Of a stretch of 8,746 nt of DNA, positions 1 to 6,042 are shown in pieces. The notes under the pieces are model-generated. The model was given only the letters and a program-made list of their open reading frames with translations, was not told the DNA's origin and made no database searches. The position numbers and the translations under genes are program-made. How positions within the stretch are numbered: position 1 is the stretch's first letter; every line of letters begins with the position of its first letter. This stretch comes from Paracoccaceae bacterium (GTDB lineage: Bacteria > Pseudomonadota > Alphaproteobacteria > Rhodobacterales > Rhodobacteraceae): positions 1 through 8,746 of the forward strand of contig JAESQH010000124.1 in assembly GCA_016765235.1 (NCBI GenBank). Direction: 5' to 3'.

Positions 1-783
1 ACAGAATACAACACGGTGCTGATCGTGATGATCCGCTATTGGTTTTTCGCGGTTTTTGTTGTGGCATTATCGGCCTCGCGCAAGGGCGGTATTCGGCGCG
101 TGGCGGCGACCTCGCAACCGCTGTTGCAGATAACGCGCGGTGTGCTGCTGGTGGCCGAGATTTGCGTGATGGTGATCGCGTTCGTCAAACTTGGGCTGGT
201 GGCCGCCCATGCGGTGTTTACCAGTTATCCGTTGTTGATCGCGGCGTTATCCGGCCCGATTTTGGGCGAAAAGGTCGGGCCGCGGCGTTGGGCGGCGATT
301 GGCGTCGGGTTTGTCGGCGTGCTTATAATTTTGCGCCCCGGGTTCTCGGTTTTCGCGCCCGAGGCGTTGATACCGTTGCTATCCGCCCTGATGTTCGCCG
401 TTTACGGTTTGTTAACGCGGTATGTGGCCCGCAAGGATAGCGCGGAGACGAGCTTCTTTTGGACGGGGATCGCAGGGGCCGTCGCGATTACGCTGATCGG
501 CCCGTTTTTCTGGGAGCCGATTATTGGCAACGACTGGTGGGTCATGGGGCTTTTATGTCTGACGGGGGCCGGTGGGCATTACCTACTTATCAAAGCCTAC
601 GAGGTGGCGGAGGCGTCAACCGTGCAGCCGTTTGCGTATTTCCAACTGGTGTTCGCCGCCTCCATCGGGTTGACGATATTTGGCGAGACCGTGGATTTGT
701 GGATCGTTCTGGGTGCAGGGCTGATCATCGGGTCGGGGTTATTTACGCTATGGCGGGAACGCCAGAAGTCACAGGGAGCATAA
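1..783 (+). CDS. DMT-superfamily (EamA) transporter, 5' partial
   Basis: This is an inner-membrane drug/metabolite-transporter protein of the EamA type, probably an exporter of small metabolites; the substrate cannot be told from sequence. The frame is open from base 1. The visible protein begins inside what looks like the second membrane helix (the segment around LIVMIRYWFFAVF, with the conserved Arg of this helix). A GTG at 16 is therefore unlikely to be the true start, and roughly 30 N-terminal residues lie off the window. The rest is a run of hydrophobic helices arranged as two EamA repeats. The first repeat contains the typical SYPLLIAALSGPILGE segment, and the second ends with helices up to about residue 250 before a short basic cytoplasmic tail (WRERQKSQ). 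Its stop lies 1 bp before the ridA-like start, which indicates co-transcription. Family assignment is firm; the substrate is unknown. Confidence 0.85.
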   Translation, partial: TEYNTVLIVMIRYWFFAVFVVALSASRKGGIRRVAATSQPLLQITRGVLLVAEICVMVIAFVKLGLVAAHAVFTSYPLLIAALSGPILGEKVGPRRWAAIGVGFVGVLIILRPGFSVFAPEALIPLLSALMFAVYGLLTRYVARKDSAETSFFWTGIAGAVAITLIGPFFWEPIIGNDWWVMGLLCLTGAGGHYLLIKAYEVAEASTVQPFAYFQLVFAASIGLTIFGETVDLWIVLGAGLIIGSGLFTLWRERQKSQGA

Positions 784-784
784 A

Positions 785-1174
785 ATGGACATTGAACATC
801 TGGTGTTTGGCGCAGGGCCGGAACGTGTTGGGCCTTTCAGCCATGCCGTTAAAGCGGGCGATTTTCTGTTTGTGACGGGGCAGATGCCGACGTTGCCGGA
901 TGACCCGACGAAATTGGTTGGCAGTGGCATTGAGGAACAGACGCATCAGGTTATGCAGAACCTTGCCGATGTGCTGCGCGAGGCAGGGTCGTCGTTTTCC
1001 AAGGTGGCGTTTGCGCGGGTGTATCTGGTTAACTTTAAGGACTTCGACAAGATGAACGCGATTTACACCAGCTACTTCGAGGAAGGCAAACTGCCCTCAA
1101 GAACGTGCATCGGGGTGACGGGGCTGGCGGTCGGGGCCTCGGTTGAAATTGATCTGGTGGCGACGTTTGATTGA
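785..1174 (+). CDS. RidA family (YjgF/YER057c/UK114) reactive-intermediate deaminase
   Basis: This small cytosolic protein (129 aa, normal family length) belongs to the RidA family, whose trimeric members hydrolyse reactive enamine/imine intermediates such as 2-aminoacrylate to 2-ketoacids plus ammonia, protecting PLP enzymes. The sequence shows the FVTGQMP segment near residues 29-35 and the C-terminal signature SRTCIGVTGL...VEIDLVA. The signature includes Arg106, equivalent to the catalytic Arg105 of archetypal RidA, and Glu121 in the strand that positions the catalytic water. An AGGGAG Shine-Dalgarno at 773-778 precedes the ATG by 6 nt and lies within the transporter's last codons. It is followed after 65 bp by aspartate kinase, which suggests a link to amino-acid synthesis. 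The active-site Arg argues for real deaminase activity, but several RidA subfamilies exist and I do not assign it to ridA itself. Confidence 0.9.
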   Translation: MDIEHLVFGAGPERVGPFSHAVKAGDFLFVTGQMPTLPDDPTKLVGSGIEEQTHQVMQNLADVLREAGSSFSKVAFARVYLVNFKDFDKMNAIYTSYFEEGKLPSRTCIGVTGLAVGASVEIDLVATFD

Positions 1175-1194
1175 TAGGTAACCTTGCCCCTTTA

Positions 1195-1219
1195 CGCGCC
1201 ACGCGGTAAGACGGGCGCG
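1195..1219. other. Inverted repeat in the ridA-lysC gap (possible leader hairpin)
   Basis: CGCGCC at 1195-1200 is exactly complementary to GGCGCG at 1214-1219, with a 13-nt loop. The stem can be extended by TTT (1191-1193) against AAA (1220-1222) if the A at 1194 bulges out. It sits just upstream of the lysC start in the largest gap of the first gene cluster. No T-run follows, so it is not a normal intrinsic terminator. It could be a leader or processing hairpin, or chance in GC-rich DNA. Confidence 0.25.
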
Positions 1220-1239
1220 AAATTGACGGGAATACCTAA

Positions 1240-2493
1240 ATGCCTTTGCTGGTTATGAAATTTGGCGGCACCTCGGTGGCTGATGTGGAAAAGATCCGCA
1301 ACGTGGCGCGCAAGGTGCAGCGCGAGGTCGATAACGGCTATCGTGTGATCGTTGTGCTGTCTGCGATGTCGGGCAAAACGAACGAGCTGGTTGGCTGGGT
1401 GCGGGGTGCTGCCGGTGGGCCGGAGGCGACAACGCCGGGGTTTTATGATGCGCGTGAATACGACGCGATTGTGTCTTCGGGCGAGCAGGTAACTTCGGGC
1501 ATTTTGTCAATCGTGTTGCAAGAAATGGGCGTTCAGGCGCGCAGTTGGCAAGGGTGGCAGGTGCCGGTCAAGACGACCTCGGCGCATGGTGCGGCGCGGA
1601 TTGAAGAGATTCCGACGGATAACCTGAACACCAAGTTCGACGAGGGCATGGAAGTTGCTGTCGTTGCGGGTTTTCAGGGCGTAAGCGAGGAAAACCGGAT
1701 TACGACGCTTGGGCGGGGTGGCTCGGACACCACTGCCGTTGCATTTGCGGCGGCATTCGAGGCGGAACGGTGCGATATTTACACGGATGTGGACGGGATT
1801 TACACAACGGACCCCCGTATCACCCAAAAAGCGCGTAAGCTGGAAAAGATCGCTTACGAGGAAATGTTGGAGCTGGCGTCGCTTGGCGCTAAAGTGTTGC
1901 AAACCCGATCTGTCGAGTTGGCGATGCGTTACAAGGTGCGCCTTCAGGTGCTTAGCAGTTTTACGGACGAGCCGGGAACGCTTGTTTGTGACGAGGAGGA
2001 AATTGTGGAACAAAGTGCAGTAGCAGGTGTCGCCTCGGTGCGCGACGAGGCGAAGATGACGCTTATCTCGGTGGCTGACAGGCCCGGAATTGCGGCGGCG
2101 ATCTTTGGCCCGTTGTCGGATGCGGGTGTGAATGTTGATATGATCATTCAGAATATTTCGGAAGACGGGCGCACGGATATGACGTTCTCTTGCCCTGTAG
2201 ATCAGGTGCCTTTGGCAACCAAAGCTGTTGAGGATGCGCAGAAGGCGGGCCATATCAACTATCATGCGCTGGATGCCGATACGGGCGTTGCGAAAATCTC
2301 TATCGTGGGAATCGGTATGCGAAGCCATGCAGGTATTGCCCAGAAAATGTTCAAGGCGCTGTCGGATGACGGGATCAACATAAAGGTTATCACGACGTCG
2401 GAGATTAAAGTTTCCGTTCTGGTTGATCGGAAATATATGGAACTCGCCGTGCAATCCCTGCATGATGCCTTTGGTCTGGATAAAGCATCGTAA
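1240..2493 (+). CDS. lysC: Aspartate kinase (aspartokinase), lysine-sensitive type
   Basis: Aspartate kinase phosphorylates L-aspartate to 4-phospho-aspartate with ATP, the first step of the lysine/diaminopimelate, threonine, methionine and isoleucine pathways. The protein is 417 aa, normal for the monofunctional class without a fused homoserine dehydrogenase. The N-terminal amino-acid-kinase domain (about 3-245) opens with the signature KFGGTSV (residues 7-13). It also carries SSGEQV, the nucleotide-site segment TLGRGGSDTTAVAFA, and YTDVDGIYTTDPR. Two ACT regulatory domains follow, at about 273-340 and 351-415, with the QNISEDGRTD segment in the first and ITTSEIKVSVLV in the second; these bind lysine and/or threonine for feedback inhibition. 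The ATG is preceded only by a weak GACGGG at 1225-1230. ptsP follows after 12 bp, a gene order common in alphaproteobacteria. A strong internal ribosome-binding site lies before the ACT region (see separate entry). Confidence 0.97.
   Translation: MPLLVMKFGGTSVADVEKIRNVARKVQREVDNGYRVIVVLSAMSGKTNELVGWVRGAAGGPEATTPGFYDAREYDAIVSSGEQVTSGILSIVLQEMGVQARSWQGWQVPVKTTSAHGAARIEEIPTDNLNTKFDEGMEVAVVAGFQGVSEENRITTLGRGGSDTTAVAFAAAFEAERCDIYTDVDGIYTTDPRITQKARKLEKIAYEEMLELASLGAKVLQTRSVELAMRYKVRLQVLSSFTDEPGTLVCDEEEIVEQSAVAGVASVRDEAKMTLISVADRPGIAAAIFGPLSDAGVNVDMIIQNISEDGRTDMTFSCPVDQVPLATKAVEDAQKAGHINYHALDADTGVAKISIVGIGMRSHAGIAQKMFKALSDDGINIKVITTSEIKVSVLVDRKYMELAVQSLHDAFGLDKAS
1993..2007 (+). promoter_or_regulatory. 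Internal Shine-Dalgarno and in-frame GTG within lysC (candidate beta-subunit start)
   Basis: GAGGAGG at 1993-1999 is followed, 5 nt later, by GTG at 2005-2007, which is in the lysC frame (codon 256). Starting there would give a 162-residue protein, VEQSAVAGVASVRDE..., consisting only of the two ACT domains. In Corynebacterium glutamicum lysC and Bacillus subtilis aspartokinase II, an in-frame internal start at the corresponding place makes a beta subunit for an alpha2beta2 enzyme. The caution is that the motif also encodes an acidic Glu-Glu-Glu linker, so it may be coincidental. Confidence 0.4.
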
Positions 2494-2505
2494 AAAGGGG
2501 GCGAT

Positions 2506-4764
2506 ATGCCCACACGTAAAGGGGTTGAATCCCACGTCTTGCTGAAACGCTTGCGCGACATTCTTGCTGATCAAGGCGAGGGTCAGGCGCGCTTGAACAA
2601 AGTCACGCACATCATTGCGTCGTCTATGGAAGCCGAGGTGTGCTCGATTTACCTGCGGCGAGATGAGCGGACATTGGAGCTGTGCTCAACCGAAGGGTTG
2701 AACCCCGAATCCGTTCACCAGACACGTTTGCGTGTGGGGCAGGGTTTGGTCGGGCGAATTGCTGATTCAGCAAGCCCGTTTAAAACGGAAGATGCACCAT
2801 CTGCCAAGGGCTTCCGGTTTATGCCTGAAACGGGGGAGGAGGTGTATGCCTCTTTCCTTGGTGTGCCGATCCAGCGTGTCGGCGATGTGCTGGGCGTTCT
2901 GGTTGTGCAGAACAAAGCCGCGCGAGTTTACACGGATGACGAGGTATATGGCCTAGAGGTCGTGGCGATGGTTGTCGCCGAAATGGCTGAACTGGGCGCG
3001 TTTATCGCAGAGGGCGAGGCCGCGATGGCCATGCCGCACCAGCGACCGTTTTTTGCCAAGGGTGTGATTGCGCAGGAAGGCGTGGCCGAGGGGCATGTCG
3101 TTTTGCACGAACCGCATATCGTAATTGCCAACCCCGTGGCCGAAGATGCAGACGTGGAGATGAGCCGCCTGTCCGCCGGATTTGTAGAACTTCAGTCCGA
3201 TATCGACGATATGCTGTCGAACCGAAATCTGGCGATCAGCGGCGAGGGTCGCGAGGTTCTGGATGCCTACCGGATGTTTGCGCACGACAAAGGTTGGCGC
3301 GCTCGGATGGAGGACTCGATCCTTAGCGGGTTGGCAGCCGAAGTTGCGGTAGAGAAAGAACAATCCTACACGCGAACGCGGATGGAGCGGGTAACCGATG
3401 ATTACCTGCGCGAACGTCTGCACGATCTGGACGACTTGTCGAACCGGCTGCTGCGGATACTTACAGGGCGCGAATCAAATACCGCAGAAATGCCACAGGA
3501 TGCGATTCTGGTTGCGCGAAACATCGGCCCTGCGGAACTGCTGGATTACGGCAAGAAACTGAAGGGCGTGGTGTTGGAAGAAGGCTCCGTTGGGTCACAC
3601 GCGGTGATCGTGGCGCGGGCATTGGCCATTCCGCTGGTTATTCAAGCGACGCGGATTACCCGTGCGGCTTTGAGCGGCGATGCGATTTTGCTGGATGGTG
3701 ACGCGGGCGTGGCGCATTTGCGGCCCGAAGAAAGTGTTCGGCTGGCGTTCCACGAAAAAGTCGCGATGCGCGAAGAGGCGCAGGAAGAATATGCAGCCCT
3801 GCGCGAGCTTCCCGCGGAATCGAAGGACGGAACGCGTGTGCACTTGGAGATGAACGCGGGGTTAATGAGCAATCTGCCCTCGCTTGAGAGTTCGGGTGCA
3901 GAGGGTGTCGGGTTGTTCAGGACGGAATTGCAGTTTCTGCTACGCTCCACCTTTCCGAAGCGGTCGCAACTGGCGGATACCTATTCGACGGTGCTGGATT
4001 CCGCGCAAGGGTTGCCCGTTACTTTTCGGACACTCGATATAGGGTCGGACAAGGTGCTGCCCTATATGAAACGGGTGGACGAGCCCAATCCGGCGATGGG
4101 CTGGCGTGGTATCCGGTTGGGGCTGGATCGTCCCGGCCTGATGCGGATGCAGTTTCAGACGTTGATACGCGGGGCCAAGGGGCGACCGTTGAAGATTATG
4201 TTCCCGATGGTGGCACAGTTCGACGAGTTCAGCGAGGCGCGGCAACGGTTGTTGGACGAGGTGGAGCGCGAGAAAAAGCAGCGGCACCTGATGCCAAGCA
4301 AGATCGAAATCGGGGTGATGTTGGAGACACCAAGTTTGGCGTTTGCGCCGGCGCAGTTTTTCGATTTGGCCGATTTCATTTCAATCGGTGGCAACGATTT
4401 GAAGCAGTTTTTCTTTGCGGCGGACCGCGAGAATGAGCGGGTGCGGCGCAGGTATGACACGTTAAACGTCAGTTTTTTGAACTTTATCGAACAGATCGCG
4501 CAGAAATGTGATTTGTCGGGCACGCCGGTATCGTTTTGTGGTGAAGATGCGGGCCGATCACTGGAAGCGTTGTCGTTTGCTGCTATGGGATTGCGGACAT
4601 TGTCGATGCGGCCAGCCTCTATCGGACCAATCAAACGTTTGATCCGGTTTGTCGATTTGTCGAAAGTGAAACATGTGATTGATGATGCGCGGGCATCCGG
4701 CTCGCAATCGGTACGACCTGCGTTGGAAAAATATCTGGATTCGATAGGAGCACCGCATCGTTAG
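2506..4764 (+). CDS. ptsP: Phosphoenolpyruvate-protein phosphotransferase PtsP (enzyme I-Ntr)
   Basis: Enzyme I of the nitrogen phosphotransferase system takes phosphate from PEP and passes it to NPr, then to EIIA-Ntr, a regulatory relay controlling nitrogen, carbon and potassium responses rather than sugar uptake. At 752 aa it has the full length of the family. An N-terminal GAF domain (about 17-160) is the sensor that distinguishes it from sugar enzyme I. The PEP-utiliser N-terminal helical domain follows (about 185-310), then the phosphohistidine domain with GSVGSHAVIVARALAIP, where His365 is the phosphorylated residue. The C-terminal TIM barrel (about 430-715) binds PEP, with Arg472 in GLFRTE, Arg508 in TFRTLDIGSDK, the GGNDLKQF motif, and the catalytic Cys678 in SFCGEDAG. 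All key residues are present. AAGGGGG at 2495-2501 lies just upstream of the ATG and follows the lysC stop directly. Its 3' end holds the probable ribosome-binding site of the next gene. Confidence 0.97.
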   Translation: MPTRKGVESHVLLKRLRDILADQGEGQARLNKVTHIIASSMEAEVCSIYLRRDERTLELCSTEGLNPESVHQTRLRVGQGLVGRIADSASPFKTEDAPSAKGFRFMPETGEEVYASFLGVPIQRVGDVLGVLVVQNKAARVYTDDEVYGLEVVAMVVAEMAELGAFIAEGEAAMAMPHQRPFFAKGVIAQEGVAEGHVVLHEPHIVIANPVAEDADVEMSRLSAGFVELQSDIDDMLSNRNLAISGEGREVLDAYRMFAHDKGWRARMEDSILSGLAAEVAVEKEQSYTRTRMERVTDDYLRERLHDLDDLSNRLLRILTGRESNTAEMPQDAILVARNIGPAELLDYGKKLKGVVLEEGSVGSHAVIVARALAIPLVIQATRITRAALSGDAILLDGDAGVAHLRPEESVRLAFHEKVAMREEAQEEYAALRELPAESKDGTRVHLEMNAGLMSNLPSLESSGAEGVGLFRTELQFLLRSTFPKRSQLADTYSTVLDSAQGLPVTFRTLDIGSDKVLPYMKRVDEPNPAMGWRGIRLGLDRPGLMRMQFQTLIRGAKGRPLKIMFPMVAQFDEFSEARQRLLDEVEREKKQRHLMPSKIEIGVMLETPSLAFAPAQFFDLADFISIGGNDLKQFFFAADRENERVRRRYDTLNVSFLNFIEQIAQKCDLSGTPVSFCGEDAGRSLEALSFAAMGLRTLSMRPASIGPIKRLIRFVDLSKVKHVIDDARASGSQSVRPALEKYLDSIGAPHR
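4744..4759 (+). promoter_or_regulatory. Shine-Dalgarno and possible non-canonical ATC start for the DUF2064 gene
   Basis: ATAGGAG at 4744-4750, inside the last codons of ptsP, is the only good ribosome-binding site ahead of the next gene. Six nt after it, at 4757-4759, lies ATC in the frame of that gene; translation from there would read (M)VRPRLVIMVKEP. The next conventional starts, TTG at 4772 and ATG at 4781, lie 21 and 30 nt from the AGGAG and have no good site of their own. The ribosome-binding site is well supported; use of ATC is inference. Confidence 0.45.
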
Positions 4765-4771
4765 ACCCCGC

Positions 4772-5335
4772 TTGGTCATAATGGTGAAGGAGCCGCAGGC
4801 GGGTCGGGTCAAGACACGGCTGGGGCGCGATATTGGCATGACCAACGCCGCGTGGTGGTTCCGACACCAAACAAAGCGGCTGATACGGGACGTGGGCACG
4901 GACCCGCAATGGCAGCTCCGGCTGTCAGTTTCGCCTGCGCCAAATGCGTTGCACAGCCGCGCTTGGCCTGTGGAGATACCGCGCGATCCGCAGTTAAGGG
5001 GCGATCTGGGTGCGCGGATGCGGCATGTTTTCGAGGTCACACCAAGGGGGCCTGTTGTGCTGATCGGCGGTGATATTCCGGGAATTACGAACGCGATTAT
5101 CCGCGATGCGTTCGCCAAATTGCGCGATCATGATTGCGTTTTCGGGCCAGCCGAGGATGGCGGTTTCTGGCTGGTAGGAATGCGGCGCGTGCGCCCGCTT
5201 CCACCCGATTTGTTCGACGGTGTGCGCTGGTCTTGTGCAGATACGTTGCAGGATACGTTGGGGACGTTGGGGGATGCCACGGTTGCCTTTGCCGCGACGC
5301 TTCGGGACGTGGACACCGCGCACGACTTGCCGTAA
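4772..5335 (+). CDS. TIGR04282/DUF2064 family glycosyltransferase-like protein
   Basis: This belongs to the DUF2064/TIGR04282 family, predicted GT-A fold nucleotide-sugar or nucleotidyl transferases. The actual substrate is not known for this protein. The sequence shows the N-terminal nucleotide-binding segment VKEPQAGRVKTRLGR (residues 5-19), resembling the G-x-x-K-T-R-L loop of sugar nucleotidyltransferases. It then has the acidic motif GGDIPGI around Asp101 (usually G-S/T-D-x-P in relatives, so Gly replaces the hydroxyl residue), and GPAEDGGFWLVG (from residue 125), the family hallmark. It ends with DVDTAHDLP, as relatives do. The protein has 187 residues from the TTG at 4772. That start is the first conventional codon, but the real one may be ATC at 4757 (five residues longer, overlapping ptsP by 8 bp) or ATG at 4781. 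It lies between ptsP and mce with tight spacing, so it is probably co-transcribed. Confidence 0.85.
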   Translation: MVIMVKEPQAGRVKTRLGRDIGMTNAAWWFRHQTKRLIRDVGTDPQWQLRLSVSPAPNALHSRAWPVEIPRDPQLRGDLGARMRHVFEVTPRGPVVLIGGDIPGITNAIIRDAFAKLRDHDCVFGPAEDGGFWLVGMRRVRPLPPDLFDGVRWSCADTLQDTLGTLGDATVAFAATLRDVDTAHDLP

Positions 5336-5362
5336 CTAACGCCTGAATAACAGGAGAATCCC

Positions 5363-5767
5363 ATGATTGGACGCTTGAACCACGTTGCCATTGCCGTGCC
5401 GGACCTTGAAGCAGGCATTGCGCTTTATCGTGACACGCTGGGCGCGAAGGTTAACGCCCCGCAGGACGAGCCGGCGCACGGTGTAACCGTGGTGTTTATC
5501 GAGCTGCCAAACACCAAGATCGAACTGCTGCACCCGCTGGGTGACGACAGCCCGATTACGGCGTTCCTGAAAAAAAACCCGTCGGGTGGTATTCACCACA
5601 TCTGTTATGAAGTGGACGATATTCTGGCGGCGCGCGATAAGCTACAAGCGACAGGCGCACGCGTTCTGGGCGGTGGTGAACCCAAGATTGGCGCGCATGG
5701 CAAGCCTGTGTTATTCCTACACCCCAAAGATTTCACCGGAACTTTAATCGAGTTGGAGCAAGTATAA
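5363..5767 (+). CDS. mce: Methylmalonyl-CoA epimerase
   Basis: The enzyme interconverts (2S)- and (2R)-methylmalonyl-CoA, linking propionyl-CoA carboxylase or the ethylmalonyl-CoA pathway to methylmalonyl-CoA mutase and succinyl-CoA. The protein is 134 aa, the normal length for this vicinal-oxygen-chelate (glyoxalase) fold of two beta-alpha-beta-beta-beta modules. Likely metal ligands are visible: His7 in RLNHVAIAV, Glu54 in NTKIELLHPLG, His78 or His79 in GGIHHICYEV, and Glu130 in GTLIELEQV. The GGIHHICYEVDD and HPKDFTGTLIELEQ segments are typical of epimerases rather than glyoxalase I. A good AGGAGA at 5352-5357 precedes the ATG by 5 nt. The stop overlaps the next start as TAATG, a translational-coupling arrangement. 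An A8 run at 5570-5577 encodes Lys-Lys-Asn. The mutase and carboxylase genes are not in the window. Confidence 0.95.
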   Translation: MIGRLNHVAIAVPDLEAGIALYRDTLGAKVNAPQDEPAHGVTVVFIELPNTKIELLHPLGDDSPITAFLKKNPSGGIHHICYEVDDILAARDKLQATGARVLGGGEPKIGAHGKPVLFLHPKDFTGTLIELEQV

Positions 5768-6042
5768 TGGCCATCACATCTGCATTGGTTTTGTTCGCCG
5801 TCATCTGGTTTATGCTGCTACTTATGGCGCTACCGATGCGCATGAAAAGTCAGGAAGAGGACGGGGAAGTTGTACCGGGCACGCCTGCCTCCGCCCCTGT
5901 TGATCCGATGATTGGCAAGAAAATGTTCTGGGTTACGGTGATCACGGTCGTACTATGGATACCGCTAGTGACGTTTATTTTGTCGGGTGTCCTCTCGATC
6001 GAGGATATTGATTTTTATAATCGAATGGGTCCCAAGCCTTAA
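5767..6042 (+). CDS. DUF1467 family small membrane protein
   Basis: This is a 91-residue protein of the DUF1467 family, found mainly in alphaproteobacteria; its function is unknown. It has two predicted membrane helices, at about residues 3-24 and 51-75. They are joined by a hydrophilic loop with the conserved GEVVPGTPASAPVDP segment, and the protein ends in a short tail (SIEDIDFYNRMGPKP). No cleavable signal peptide or catalytic motif is seen. Its ATG overlaps the mce stop by 1 nt (TAATG), so it is almost certainly translated together with mce; that pairing is familiar from related genomes, but the reason for it is not known. The last 68 bp overlap the 3' end of the convergent CinA-type gene on the other strand. 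Confidence 0.9.
   Translation: MAITSALVLFAVIWFMLLLMALPMRMKSQEEDGEVVPGTPASAPVDPMIGKKMFWVTVITVVLWIPLVTFILSGVLSIEDIDFYNRMGPKP

Noticed and set aside
16..18. GTG as the true start of the EamA transporter
   Set aside because: The frame is open to base 1, and residues before the GTG continue into what looks like the second membrane helix; the first helix is missing, so the gene starts outside the window.
1507..2610. Long open frame (367 codons) on the minus strand antisense to lysC and the start of ptsP
   Set aside because: It is antisense to two unmistakable genes. Its translation is rich in Arg and His with no recognisable motif, and it lacks a convincing ribosome-binding site. Such shadow frames are common in GC-rich coding DNA with strong codon bias.
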